Source of the DNA: Salibacter sp031581065 | GTDB lineage: Bacteria; Bacteroidota; Bacteroidia; Flavobacteriales_G; Salibacteraceae | Assembly: GCF_031581065.1 (NCBI RefSeq) | Contig: NZ_JAVLBN010000009.1 | Span: 6,548 to 70,547 of the forward strand | Reading direction: 5' to 3' | Length of the DNA: 64,000 nucleotides | Part shown: positions 17,009 to 26,900 of the stretch, in pieces | How the letters are laid out: the number at the start of each line of letters is the position of its first letter | How positions within the stretch are numbered: the first letter of the stretch is position 1 | Notes under the pieces: model-generated | Told to the model about the DNA's origin: nothing | Database searches by the model: none | What the model saw: the letters and a program-made list of their open reading frames with translations, nothing else | Program-made: the position numbers and the translations under genes

Positions 17009-18099
17009 ATTTCTTCTGTCATCTTTTTCATTCCTTCGCTCATCCAGGTTTTAAATTCTCCTGCCTCATCGTAAATGAGGTAAACTTCCATTTTTAGATC
17101 AGGGTTACTCTGTAGAAACTCTTTCGTTTTATCAGTTCCCATCACCATGAATGCCGTTGCATAAGCATCTGCTAAAGTGCAATCATCCATCACAACAGTC
17201 GTACTCAAAAGATTGTGCGTAACAGGCTTCCCTGTTTTGGGATCAATCGTATGCGAAAAACGCTCTCCATCCTGTTCGTAGAATTTACGGTAAGATCCTG
17301 ATGTCGCAACCGATTGATTTTTTAAAGTCAACACAGCTTGTAATTGACGTTCCTTATCAGGTGAAACCGGTTTATCCACACCTATCTTCCAGTATGTTCC
17401 ATCTTTCTTTTTTCCCTTCGTTTTGATTTCACCACCCAGCTCGATCATGTATGAATCGATGTTTTGATCGTTGAATAAGCTCGCGAGTTTTTCAACTGAG
17501 TAGCCCTGAGCTATTCCGTTAAAATCGAGCTGCATATCAGCGTTGTTACGGTAAAATAATCTCACCGGCCCGGCATTGCTGGTTGAATCGAGTTTAGTAA
17601 GTCTAACACTTTGAAAATCATAAGCGACAAGAGGCAACAAAGCATTGACAGATTCATCCGTTACGTTTCCTCTTTTTTCCAGGCCAAATCCCCACAAATT
17701 CACGAGCGGACCAATAGTTGGATCAAAAGCACCATCAGTTTTTACGTAAACCTGGCGAGCCATTTTGAAATTATCAGTCACGTAATTAAACGTGTCGTGC
17801 ACGACTACTTCATTCGTATCTTTGGTGTTCATGGCTGTTATAACAGACCCATCATTCCAGCCGGAAAGCGAAAAATCAATCTGCTCCAAAAGTGAATCAA
17901 CATCGCTTTTAAGCACTTTTTCGGCTGTATTACCGTAGTACGAAATATGATAAGTTGTACCCTGAGCCTCGCCTGCAATAGATTTTTGGTCAGAGCCATC
18001 AGTTTGTTCCGTAGCCGTATCTTTGGTCTGGTTCTGACCGTTGTTCGAATTACAGGAAATAAGAAAAGCCAATGCTATGGTTGCGTAAATGAATCTCAT
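17005..18099 (-). CDS. apbE: FAD:protein FMN transferase (ApbE) lipoprotein
   Basis: ApbE attaches FMN covalently to threonine in periplasmic subunits such as NqrB, NqrC and RnfG. The protein (364 aa from the ATG at 18099) begins with a lipoprotein signal, MRFIYATIALAFLISC. Family features include the EAQGTTYHISYYG start, DPTIGPLVNLWGFG, the DFNGIAQGYSVEKLA Mg/FAD-binding segment, MIELGGEIKTKG, SHTIDPKTGKPV and TLADAYATAFMVMG. The frame can extend to 18132 but would lose the signal peptide. The opposing NqrM-like gene supports flavinylation of an Nqr complex. Confidence 0.95.
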   Translation of the reverse strand: MRFIYATIALAFLISCNSNNGQNQTKDTATEQTDGSDQKSIAGEAQGTTYHISYYGNTAEKVLKSDVDSLLEQIDFSLSGWNDGSVITAMNTKDTNEVVVHDTFNYVTDNFKMARQVYVKTDGAFDPTIGPLVNLWGFGLEKRGNVTDESVNALLPLVAYDFQSVRLTKLDSTSNAGPVRLFYRNNADMQLDFNGIAQGYSVEKLASLFNDQNIDSYMIELGGEIKTKGKKKDGTYWKIGVDKPVSPDKERQLQAVLTLKNQSVATSGSYRKFYEQDGERFSHTIDPKTGKPVTHNLLSTTVVMDDCTLADAYATAFMVMGTDKTKEFLQSNPDLKMEVYLIYDEAGEFKTWMSEGMKKMTEEI

Positions 18100-18205
18100 A
18101 TTTTGAATTTGTTGCAAAGATGCTAACTGCAACGGAAACGAACCTGAAGAAAATCATTTTTTAACTCGCAAAATCTGCTTTAGTTTGCTTCAAAACGATA
18201 AAATC

Positions 18206-19126
18206 ATGGATGAAGAAATTCTAAAAAGAATTCAAAATAAATACAAAGCACAGGATGAAAACCCTGAAATGTATTTGCACGGACTACTCCATCAGAAACC
18301 TGTAAATTACTGGGAGTATGTTGAGGTAGATACACTTTTAACGCTTCAAAAAACACGCACTAACTTCCATGACGAAACAGTTTTCATCGTCTATCACCAA
18401 ATTACTGAGCTCGTTTTAAAGTTGATGATTCACGAACTCAAGGTATTGACAAAACAAAGAGGGTTAACAATTGAGGAAATGGCTGAAAAAGTCTATCGCC
18501 TCAATCGCTACACCTCTATGTTGATCAACTCTTTTGGCGTATTGACCAAAGGGATGGATTACGAAGCTTATAACCAGTTTAGGCTAAGTTTAGCTCCTGC
18601 CAGCGGATTCCAGTCTGCACAATTCAGGTTAATCGAGCTCTACTGCACTAAAATGGAAAACCTCATTCACGACAGCCGTAAAGAGGAAGTTCCTAAAGAT
18701 GCAACTACTGACGACCTCTTTGATTACGTTTACTGGCAGGAAGCCGGACTCGATCACAAAACCGGGAAAAAGTCGCTCACTCTGCGCGAATTTGAGGAAA
18801 AGTACCTAGATGAATTCAAAGCGCTTGCTCGTGATATGAAGGATAAGAATTTGCAAGTGAGGGTTGAACAAATGAAGGACGAAGGCAAGGATGTGGAACC
18901 GCTCAGGAACGCACTTCGCACATTTGACCGGGCTTATAACATTGAATGGCCAATCGTTCACCTACAAACAGCTAATAGTTATTTAGCCAGAAAAGGTGAA
19001 GCGAAACAGGCAACCGGTTCAAGCGACTGGCAAAAGTATCTTCACCCTGCTTTTCAACGCAGAAAGTTCTTCCCTAATGTGTGGTCGAAAACTGAGTTGG
19101 ATAACTGGGCTAAAGATTTCTTATAG
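18206..19126 (+). CDS. kynA: tryptophan 2,3-dioxygenase
   Basis: This haem enzyme opens the indole ring of tryptophan to N-formylkynurenine, the first step of the kynurenine pathway. Characteristic stretches are FIVYHQITELVLKLMIHEL (substrate-binding HQ..EL), LSLAPASGFQSAQFRLIEL, and the C-terminal WPIVHLQTANSYL with the haem-binding histidine. Length from the ATG at 18206 (306 aa) equals the bacterial family; a TTG at 18185 would add seven residues. Its stop codon overlaps the GTG of the next gene by one base. No other kynurenine pathway gene is in this window. Confidence 0.93.
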   Translation: MDEEILKRIQNKYKAQDENPEMYLHGLLHQKPVNYWEYVEVDTLLTLQKTRTNFHDETVFIVYHQITELVLKLMIHELKVLTKQRGLTIEEMAEKVYRLNRYTSMLINSFGVLTKGMDYEAYNQFRLSLAPASGFQSAQFRLIELYCTKMENLIHDSRKEEVPKDATTDDLFDYVYWQEAGLDHKTGKKSLTLREFEEKYLDEFKALARDMKDKNLQVRVEQMKDEGKDVEPLRNALRTFDRAYNIEWPIVHLQTANSYLARKGEAKQATGSSDWQKYLHPAFQRRKFFPNVWSKTELDNWAKDFL

Positions 19127-19683
19127 TGGAAAAGAAGACGCTCCGGAAAAAGATTTTAGCCGAGCGGGATGCTCAATCAAAAGCTCAACGAGCTGAGAAA
19201 GACAAACTCATTTGGCAGCGGCTTTTCAATACTGAAGAGTACCAAAAGGCTAAAACCATTTTCACTTTTATCAGCTTTAAAAGTGAAGTCTTCACCCACT
19301 CAGCAATTGAAAAGATGTTGAATGACGGAAAAAAGGTTTGTGTTCCCGTTATTCCACAAAAAAAAGGCCCCATGGAAGCTCGCTATATAGAGAAATTCTC
19401 AGATTTAAAAATCGGTCTCTACAATATCCTTGAGCCGCCATCCTCTGCAGGAAAGGCAAGTGAAAAGGACATTGATTTCATCATTACTCCAGGAGCAGTT
19501 TTCACGAGAAAAGGAAAGAGAATAGGATATGGAGGCGGTTATTACGACCGCTTCCTTTCTAATTTCAATGGTGATATTATCGCCATTTGTTACGACTTAC
19601 AAATCGTTGATGACTTCGGTATTGATGCATGGGATGTGAAAATTCCCAAGATCATTACTGAAAAAGAGCTTATCGAGTGTTAA
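19126..19683 (+). CDS. 5-formyltetrahydrofolate cyclo-ligase
   Basis: Converts 5-formyl-THF to 5,10-methenyl-THF with ATP. The 185-aa protein has the family's signature KRIGYGGGYYDRFL near the C-terminus, with the ATP-binding RKKILAERD at the N-terminus and a central DFIITPGAVF. It starts with GTG at 19126, whose G is the last base of the previous stop codon (TAGTG), so translation is coupled to the dioxygenase. The one-carbon unit released in kynurenine formation is a possible functional link, by inference. Confidence 0.93.
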   Translation: MEKKTLRKKILAERDAQSKAQRAEKDKLIWQRLFNTEEYQKAKTIFTFISFKSEVFTHSAIEKMLNDGKKVCVPVIPQKKGPMEARYIEKFSDLKIGLYNILEPPSSAGKASEKDIDFIITPGAVFTRKGKRIGYGGGYYDRFLSNFNGDIIAICYDLQIVDDFGIDAWDVKIPKIITEKELIEC

Positions 19684-19737
19684 GCTCTAAATTTCAGAAC
19701 AAGTATAACGCAGATATTGGACAGTAAAGACAGGCAG

Positions 19738-20622
19738 CTAATGTGTCTTCGTCATATCCTCATCCACAACAAGAATATAATCTGCCCGATTCTCAAATTC
19801 ACTTTTCCACTCTGCATCTTTCCCCACAACCGTTGACATCACACCAACTTTCAACTTTGGCGCGTACTCATTCAGGTACCAGTAAATTCCGCCTTTGTTT
19901 GCGCTGTGGTAATCGCCCTGGTAGTGGATGAACTGTGCTTTTTTGTCTTTTTCGGTCAGAGCCTGAGCTATGCGATGTGCCATAGTCGCGTCTTTACTGG
20001 CCTGGGCTTTCACCATGTTTAGCATTCTGTCACCTCCACCGTGGCCATGAGCTCCGCCCATCATACTCATCATTTCGCTGTACCCGGGAGCTGCTGTATC
20101 AAACGGAATTGGAAATTCCGGTAAAAGTGATTTTTGATGATCGTTTAAGCTTTTTATTCCTTCAAATCCGGTTCTAACGATCATTGATGCGTATCTTCTG
20201 GGAATATTTGTCGCGATGAAAGGCAACTTGTTTTCATTGGCGAACTCTACTAGAGGTTTATAATCTGTCTCGTAGTTGGGCCAAACCTTTGCTTCTTTTT
20301 GAAAATCCTTGTGACGGATAACTCCGCTCAGGTATTCATCCATCACGACCTGGTCATCAGCTTCAAACATTTCGGCTCCAAGGACGAGGTTTTGGTTCTG
20401 ACCGTGAATTGCTTTCGTTATTTCAAGCTGCATCCAGTGAGCAATGGGATCGTTGTGTTGTTCGCCTATCAGGATGACATCCTTTTTGCTGAAAGATTTT
20501 ATTAAATCGTTGAAGGTTACTTCTTTTCCTTTTGAATTGTAAATCTTATAAGCTGCTAAATCCTGACCTACTAAACTAATACTCAATAAAATGGAAACTA
20601 ATAGAAGTGTTATACCTTTCAT
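19738..20622 (-). CDS. ChaN-like haem/iron-regulated protein
   Basis: The 294-aa exported protein (signal MKGITLLLVSILLSISLVGQ) contains VILIGEQHNDPIAHWMQLEI, LGAEMFEADDQVVMDEYL, PFIATNIPRRYASMI and a late FIHYQGDYHSANKGGI, the conserved stretches of the ChaN/EreA-like (PF04187) family. ChaN of Campylobacter binds haem. A His/Gly-rich loop (GGAHGHGGGDRML) is an unusual insertion that could bind metal. It is encoded alone, divergently from uridine kinase. Confidence 0.87.
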   Translation of the reverse strand: MKGITLLLVSILLSISLVGQDLAAYKIYNSKGKEVTFNDLIKSFSKKDVILIGEQHNDPIAHWMQLEITKAIHGQNQNLVLGAEMFEADDQVVMDEYLSGVIRHKDFQKEAKVWPNYETDYKPLVEFANENKLPFIATNIPRRYASMIVRTGFEGIKSLNDHQKSLLPEFPIPFDTAAPGYSEMMSMMGGAHGHGGGDRMLNMVKAQASKDATMAHRIAQALTEKDKKAQFIHYQGDYHSANKGGIYWYLNEYAPKLKVGVMSTVVGKDAEWKSEFENRADYILVVDEDMTKTH

Positions 20623-20682
20623 AATTGTAAGTTCTGTTGAAAATTTGGGTTACAAAGATGAAGGAAATTTGCGAGAAAGGAA

Positions 20683-20711
20683 TTGACAAAAAAATTCGAT
20701 TACTACTTTTG
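20683..20711 (+). promoter_or_regulatory. udk promoter placed for a leaderless transcript
   Basis: TTG at 20683-20685 (-33) and TACTTTTG at 20704-20711 (-7, TAnnTTTG) are 18 bases apart. The ATG begins five bases after the -7 box, so transcription would start at or next to the A of the start codon. Confidence 0.65.
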
Positions 20712-20715
20712 CCGC

Positions 20716-21390
20716 ATGAATTACGAGCCGTACATCATTGGCATTGCCGGAGGAAGTGCATCCGGAAAGACCTCATTTTTAAAGGACCTCAAGCGCAATA
20801 TGCCAAAGGGCTCAGTGTGCATCATTTCGCAGGACAACTACTACAAGCCGATTGAAGAACAAAAGATCGATGAAAACGGACAGGTCAATTTCGACTTGCC
20901 CGACAGCATCAACCGCATTCAATTTTACCGCGATTTGATCAGCATCAGGAAAGGTGAAGAAATCACGATTAAAGAGTACACGTTTAACAATAGGAAGAAA
21001 ACTCCCGGCTTGATCAGGGTTCAGCCTGCTCCAATTATCATCATGGAGGGGTTGTTCATTTTCCACTATGAGGAAATTAGAAAAGCATTGGATTTACGTG
21101 TATTTATTGATGCCCGTGATCACGTAAAGCTGGAAAGAAGGATCAAGCGCGATATTGAAGAAAGAGGTTATCCTGAACAAGATGTGCGCTACCAGTGGAA
21201 CAACCACGTAATGCCTTCTTACAAAAAGTATCTGGAGCCTTACCGTGATGACAGCCACATCATCATCACAAATAACAGTCATTACAGAAAAGGTTTAGAA
21301 GTACTGGTCAATCACATGAAGATTCACTTACCGGAACATTTCAGTAATCGCTTTATCAAGGCGAAAATTCCGGCACCTAAAGAGAACTAA
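20716..21390 (+). CDS. udk: uridine kinase
   Basis: Phosphorylates uridine and cytidine in pyrimidine salvage. The 224-aa protein starts YIIGIAGGSASGKTSFLKDL with the P-loop, then SQDNYY, FDLPDSI, EYTFNNRKKTPG and IIIMEGLFIFH with the Walker-B-like segment, and RRIKRDIEERGYPEQD, the lid. Length is normal. The ATG at 20716 is preferred over the TTG at 20683, which belongs to the promoter. The C-terminus overlaps the convergent DUF4294 gene by four bases. Confidence 0.93.
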   Translation: MNYEPYIIGIAGGSASGKTSFLKDLKRNMPKGSVCIISQDNYYKPIEEQKIDENGQVNFDLPDSINRIQFYRDLISIRKGEEITIKEYTFNNRKKTPGLIRVQPAPIIIMEGLFIFHYEEIRKALDLRVFIDARDHVKLERRIKRDIEERGYPEQDVRYQWNNHVMPSYKKYLEPYRDDSHIIITNNSHYRKGLEVLVNHMKIHLPEHFSNRFIKAKIPAPKEN

Positions 21391-21974
21391 ATATACCCAG
21401 CCTCAATTTGCTGAACGATAAACTCGATTTCCCTGTCAGCTCCGTTAGGATCGTAGTTTGTTTTGAGGTTGTGACCGAATAACCTGGCAAAGCTCTGCCA
21501 AAAAAATGCGGTGAATTGACCTCTCAGATCTTCGACCAACTCGTAAGAAGTATCGCCCGTTTCCCTATCAATGAGTTTGATTAAAATGCGCCCCTCACTC
21601 ATCGTTAATTTTTTGAGATCTGCACCGTATTCCTGTTTTAACTCTTCCTCAATTTGTTTGTAGAATTTTTTCTTTTGTCGCTCAGTTTGAACGGTATCCA
21701 AAATTGAGGCGTATTCTCGCAGTTTTTTCCCGGCAAGCTTAGCATAAGGATAAACTTTTACCACTTTCTTCTTCAGCTTCTCGTATTTTTTCTGCTGTCT
21801 CCTACTCTTCCATGTTCTCTTTTCCCAAACATAAGTGGGCTTGAGCACGATGAGTGGAATGGTATCGCCATTGTGCACAGCAGATCGCGTTACCACCTCC
21901 CGGCTCGACTGGCTCTGACCGAAACCTGCCAAAACCAACGTCAATAACAACGATATGACGAGCAATTTGCGCAT
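21387..21974 (-). CDS. exported DUF4294 family protein
   Basis: A 195-aa protein with a signal peptide (MRKLLVISLLLTLVLAGFGQ) and a highly basic helical middle part (residues 50-120, VKVYPYAKLAGKKLREY) typical of DUF4294 in Bacteroidota, followed by LTMSEGRILIKLIDRETGDTSYELV and FFWQSFARLFGHNLKTNYDP. The function is unknown; it is probably periplasmic or outer-membrane associated. The residues GQSQ after the signal peptide are encoded by a dispersed 10-mer copy. Confidence 0.83.
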   Translation of the reverse strand: MRKLLVISLLLTLVLAGFGQSQSSREVVTRSAVHNGDTIPLIVLKPTYVWEKRTWKSRRQQKKYEKLKKKVVKVYPYAKLAGKKLREYASILDTVQTERQKKKFYKQIEEELKQEYGADLKKLTMSEGRILIKLIDRETGDTSYELVEDLRGQFTAFFWQSFARLFGHNLKTNYDPNGADREIEFIVQQIEAGYI

Positions 21975-22053
21975 AACTTAAACTGTTCCAATAAACGTAC
22001 CAACAGGGTTAAAATTACACAATTCCAAGTAATTAAATCAACATTAACATCCT

Positions 22054-22542
22054 TTATCTTTCACTCAACCGCTCCATAATTCGGTAAACAGCCGGGCAAA
22101 TTCGTGTGTTTTTCACGGTCAGATCCATGATTTGCTGCATGTTTTTGCGATTAGTGTGTGGATATTCCCTGCAAGCTCTCGGGCGAACCTCATAGATGCT
22201 GCAATAATTGTCGTCACCCAAAAAGGCACAAGGTGATTGCTGAAGAACAAAATCACCATCTTCATCTTCACGGAGGTATTTTTCAACGAAATCTCCCGGT
22301 TTTAATCCCAGGTGTTTTGAAATACGCTGTATGTCACGTTCGATAAAAATCGGACTGGTTGTTTTGCAACAATTAGCGCAATCCAGGCAATCAATGTTTT
22401 CAAACGCCTCTTCATGCAACTCCTGAAAAGTATAATCCAGCTCGCGTGGCGGAGTTTTTTTCAACCTTTGTGCAACCTTTTTGAAAACTTTCTTTTTCGA
22501 TGCTGCAAGGTCTTTTAATTTCGAAGGCTCAACCATTTCCAT
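22054..22542 (-). CDS. YkgJ-type cysteine-cluster protein
   Basis: The product (162 aa from ATG 22542; 168 from 22560) has the metal-chelating pattern of the YkgJ family: CLDCANCCKTTSP, then SPCAFLGDDNYCSIYEVRPRACREYP. These eight cysteines are expected to bind zinc or an iron-sulfur cluster. Cytosolic. Divergent from the pseudouridine synthase gene; the start at 22560 would leave only two bases between the two start codons, so 22542 is favoured. Confidence 0.87.
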   Translation of the reverse strand: MEMVEPSKLKDLAASKKKVFKKVAQRLKKTPPRELDYTFQELHEEAFENIDCLDCANCCKTTSPIFIERDIQRISKHLGLKPGDFVEKYLREDEDGDFVLQQSPCAFLGDDNYCSIYEVRPRACREYPHTNRKNMQQIMDLTVKNTRICPAVYRIMERLSER

Positions 22543-22562
22543 AATGCAAAATTGCAGCATAA

Positions 22563-23156
22563 ATGGCTAAACCGAAAAAATACTACGTTCTTTATAAGCC
22601 AGCAGGCTATCTTTCCCAATTCTCACCTGAACACGGAAAGAAATGCCTCAGCGATTTAGTTGATGTGCCAAAAGATGTTTACCCGGTTGGCAGGCTCGAT
22701 GAAATGAGTGAGGGTATGTTGTTGCTTACAAACGACAAAAATGTCAATCAGCAATTGCTCGACCCAACAAACAATCACGAGCGGACTTACCTCGTGCAGG
22801 TTGAAGGTCAGCTCAACAAAAAAGCCATTAAGCAACTCAAAGAAGGTGTTGAGATCACTCTGCCTGATGGCCAGTACACAACCAAACCAGCAAAGGCTCA
22901 AAAAACCGGAAACCCCAAACTCCCCGATCGTGAGCCTCCCGTTTCATTTGACAAGAGTAAAGGTGTTACGTGGCTCAAGTTGGTTCTGACCGAAGGAAAA
23001 AACCGCCAGGTAAGAAGAATGACAGCAGCAGTTGGTTTTCCAACTGTGAGGTTGGTCAGAACCGGAATTGAAAACCTGGACCTGGGTCCGCTGAATCCCG
23101 GAGAATTGCAAAAGCTCGACAGACCTACCTTTTACGATAAACTTAATCTGCATTAA
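22563..23156 (+). CDS. RsuA/RluE-type pseudouridine synthase
   Basis: Isomerises a uridine in rRNA to pseudouridine. The 197-aa protein has the catalytic motif PVGRLDEMSEGMLLLTND (nucleophilic Asp in GRLD), preceded by YYVLYKPAGYLSQ and followed by RTYLVQVEG, and the C-terminal EGKNRQVRRMTAAVGFPTVRLVR. There is no N-terminal S4 domain, as in RluE (23S rRNA U2457). Two dispersed 10-mer copies lie in this gene in opposite orientations. Confidence 0.92.
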   Translation: MAKPKKYYVLYKPAGYLSQFSPEHGKKCLSDLVDVPKDVYPVGRLDEMSEGMLLLTNDKNVNQQLLDPTNNHERTYLVQVEGQLNKKAIKQLKEGVEITLPDGQYTTKPAKAQKTGNPKLPDREPPVSFDKSKGVTWLKLVLTEGKNRQVRRMTAAVGFPTVRLVRTGIENLDLGPLNPGELQKLDRPTFYDKLNLH

Positions 23157-23177
23157 TTTGCACTAAAAATAAACCAC

Positions 23178-23927
23178 ATGTTCAACTTTGAATGGCTCTC
23201 AACTCCAGATGGCTGGATCGCACTTCTAACACTCACTTTTTTAGAAATCGTTTTGGGAATTGACAACATCATTTTCATTTCCATCCTCACCAATAAACTC
23301 CCTGAAAAGATTCGCCCTAAAGCTCGCACAGCCGGAATCGGATTAGCATTGCTTTTCAGGATCATCATGCTTCTCGGAATCACCTGGATCATCGGCTTCA
23401 CTGAACCGCTTTTTGCCATTTTTAGTTATGAAGTGACTGGCCGCGACTTGATCCTCATGCTTGGCGGACTCTTCCTCCTTACGAAAAGTACAAGAGAAAT
23501 CTATCACAAAACAGAGGTAGTAGAATCAGTTGAAGAAGATGCCAAACAAACAGCAGCTAAAAACATGATTGGAATTATCGTGCAAATTGGCCTGCTCGAC
23601 ATCGTTTTTAGTTTCGACTCAATATTAACCGCAATTGGTATGACTGAAGAAATTTCCATTATGATTCTCGCAGTTGTTATCTCGCTTGTGGTAATGCTCA
23701 TTTTTGCCGGTAAAATCTCTTCAATCATTGAAAAGCACCCTTCATTGCAAATGCTCGCGTTGAGCTTTTTAATCCTGATTGGGTTTGTATTGATAACTGA
23801 AGGATTACCGGGTGACTTGAGCGTTCACATGCCCAAAGGCTACATCTATTTTGCGGTTGGCTTTTCTTTGGCTGTTGAGTTGCTCAACATCAGGATGCAA
23901 AAAGCCAGGAAAAAGGCAAAAGGTTAG
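23178..23927 (+). CDS. TerC family integral membrane protein
   Basis: A 249-aa, seven-helix protein with the TerC signature acidic intramembrane motifs FLEIVLGIDNIIFISIL and GLLDIVFSFDSILTAIGM. Members act in metal ion homeostasis, and some export manganese or load it into secreted proteins; older names link it to tellurite resistance. It is 21 bases downstream of the pseudouridine synthase gene and followed by a terminator. Confidence 0.93.
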   Translation: MFNFEWLSTPDGWIALLTLTFLEIVLGIDNIIFISILTNKLPEKIRPKARTAGIGLALLFRIIMLLGITWIIGFTEPLFAIFSYEVTGRDLILMLGGLFLLTKSTREIYHKTEVVESVEEDAKQTAAKNMIGIIVQIGLLDIVFSFDSILTAIGMTEEISIMILAVVISLVVMLIFAGKISSIIEKHPSLQMLALSFLILIGFVLITEGLPGDLSVHMPKGYIYFAVGFSLAVELLNIRMQKARKKAKG

Positions 23928-23942
23928 ACTTCCCCAAATAAA

Positions 23943-23972
23943 AAAACCAGCCCTTTAGAGCTGGTTTTTTGT
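23943..23972. terminator. bidirectional intrinsic terminator
   Basis: AAAACCAGC (from 23943) pairs with GCTGGTTTT (up to about 23968) with A and T tracts on both sides. It can end terC transcription on the plus strand and the large T9SS protein gene on the minus strand. Confidence 0.88.
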
Positions 23973-23988
23973 TGTTGAGTTGTTTGTT

Positions 23989-26900
23989 TTAGTGTTTCAC
24001 GATCCTGTACACTTTGATCATTTCACCTTGCTTGTCTGTCAGCTTGATGAAGTAAAGTGCGTTGGCATAGTTGTTCATATCAATTCGGTTCTGACCGTTC
24101 ATGATTCGACCTCTCTGTAATTCACGACCTGTTTGATCGAGAACGCTGTAGAGCATGTTTTCTTCCATTCCGCTAACCTGCAGATTTACGTTTCCGCGTG
24201 TCGGGTTGGGATAGAGTTTCACTTCTGCTGTGAAAGTGCGCTCTTCAGAACCTGTCAAAATAGTCACTTCAACTGTATCAGTAGCTGCACAGCTATTGCT
24301 ATCAGTTACTGACACCCAAATCGTGGTGTCCATCTCAACCTGCACAGAGATGTTTTCTGTCATCTCTCCTGTGCTCCAAACGTTTGTGGCATTCGGATAA
24401 CCGGTCGAAAAGCTTACAATATGTTGCGGTCCAACCGCTGTATCAGCTCCCAGATCTACCATTGGAAGTGGATTCACTGTTACGTCAGTTGCACAGGTTG
24501 CTGTGTTTCCACTCGGATCAGCTGCTTCAAATGTCAACTGGTAACTTCCTACTGAGAGCGAATCTCCTGTAAAAATAGACCCTGTGTTTGTTACGGTGCT
24601 CGCGCAGTTATCTGTGCTTGTTGCATCGGTAAACTGGATTTCTCCTTCGCAGATTTCAATATCAGCCGGACAAGTAATTACCGGAGCAATCGTATCCAAT
24701 ACAGTTACTGTTGCAGTATTTGAAGAAGAATTTCCACTTTCATCTACTACGTTCAGAACCACATTGTGAGAACCTGTATCGGCACAACTAAAGGTTGTCA
24801 TATCCAAACTCATCGTGTCGATCGAGCAGTTGTCGCTGCTTCCGTTGTCGAAATCGGTTGTTGTGATCGATGCTGATCCGCTGTTGTCGAGGTAAACGGT
24901 TACGTTTTGCGTTGCCACAACCGGACTCGTAGTGTCTTCTACTGTTACCGTTGCGGTTGTTGAGCTAGTGTTTCCACTTACATCAGTTGCTGTCAGCGTT
25001 ACCGTGTTTGAACCTGTATCTGCACAAGTGAAGTTTGTTACATCAAGTGACAAGTTATCGATTGAACAGTTATCTGTACTTCCATTATCGATGTCTGTTG
25101 TCGTAATTGATGCTGATCCGCTGTTGTCGAGGTAAACAATGATGTTTTGGGTTGCCACAACCGGATCGACATCATCTCCTACTTCGAGTGATACTGAATC
25201 TACAATTGTACATCCATTGTCATCAGTAACCGTCAACACATAGGTTCCGACCGATAGATTACTTATTGATGCTGTCGTAGCCGCATTGTTCCATTGATAA
25301 TTGTAAGGTGCTGTTCCGCCAGTGACAACTGATGTGATTTCACCGTCAAATACACCCGGACAAGAAACTGAATCATTCACACTCACTGTCAGACCCAGTG
25401 CTGTCGGTTCTGAAATTGTTGATGAAGATGTTGCAGTACAACCGTTATCATCTGTGATGGTAACAGTGTAAGTTCCAGCTGCTACACCTGTAATCGAAGC
25501 TGTAGTTGCTGCGTTGCTCCACAGGTAATTGTAAGGTGCAGTCCCACCAGTAGCTGAAGCTGTCGCTCCTGCATCGCTAGCTCCGTTACATGATACATTG
25601 CTATCTGCTACTGAGCTCGCTACTAATGAGGCTGGTTCAGTCAGTGTTATTGATGCTGAATCGAAACAACCATTGTCATCGGTAATCGTTACGCTGTAAG
25701 TTCCAGTTGCTACTCCTGTGATTGAGGCTGTTGTTGCTGCATTGCTCCAGGAGTAAGTATAGGGCATTGTGCCACCTGTGGCTGAAGCTGTCGCTCCTGC
25801 ATCGCCAGATCCGTTACATGATACATTGCTATCTGCTACTGAGCTCGCTACCAATGAGGCTGGCTCTGTCAATGTTATTGATGCTGTATCAAAGCAGCCA
25901 TTGTTATCGGTAATCGTTACGCTGTAAGTTCCAGCTGCTACACCTGTAATCGAAGCTGTAGTTGCTGCGTTGCTCCACAGGTAATTGTAAGGTGCAGTTC
26001 CACCAGTCGCTGAAGCTGTTGCTCCTGCATCGCCAGCTCCGTTACATGATACATTACTATCTGCTACTGAGCTCGCTACTAATGAGGCTGGCTCTGTCAA
26101 TGTTATTGATGCTGTATCAAAGCAGCCATTGTTATCGGTAACCGTTACGCTGTAAGTTCCGGCTGTTACTCCTGTGATTGAGGCTGTTGATGCTGCGTTG
26201 CTCCAGGAGTAAGTGTATGGCATTGTGCCGCCTGTTGCTGAGGCTGTCGCTCCTGCATCGCTAGCTCCGTTACATGAAGTGTTGCTATCTGCTACTGAAC
26301 TCGCTACTAATGAGGCTGGCTCTGTAAGAGTATAGCTTTGGTTTGTTGTATGATTATTATTATCAGTTACGGTAACCGAATAATTTCCGGCACTTAGACC
26401 ACTTATTGTTTGAGATGATGATGAAAAACTACCTGGCCCGCTCCATGAATAAGTATATGGAGTATCGCCTCCAATTGGAGTAGCTTCTAAAATACCATCA
26501 GATGATCCAAAACAGGAAATAGAAGATGTTTCATTGATAGAGACACTATATAAGAGTGTAAATACTACACTACCATGACCAGAGTTAGCGCCTGCAATAT
26601 TGTTTTGATTAATTCCAGCGTTAAAGGAGCCACCTCCTCCACCAGATCCCCAATCTAAACTACCACATGCTGCTCCTCCTCCGGAATAACCTCCACCACC
26701 TCCGCCAGAACCTCCTATCCAAGTGCTAACGTGACCAGCACCTCCACCACCGCCAAATCCTCCATCTCCCCCACCTGTATCTCCCAGACCCCCTAAGGAG
26801 TTATTAATGAAAGAGTTACCTCCAAACCCTTCTCCATCCCCACCATGAGTGAAGAAGCCACCTCCACCACCTGCAGAATATAATCCAGAGGCGAAATTCC

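Noticed and set aside
25410..26325. Regular repeats considered as a CRISPR array
   Set aside because: The period is 228 bp with near-identical full units and no unique spacers; they are in-frame SprB codons.
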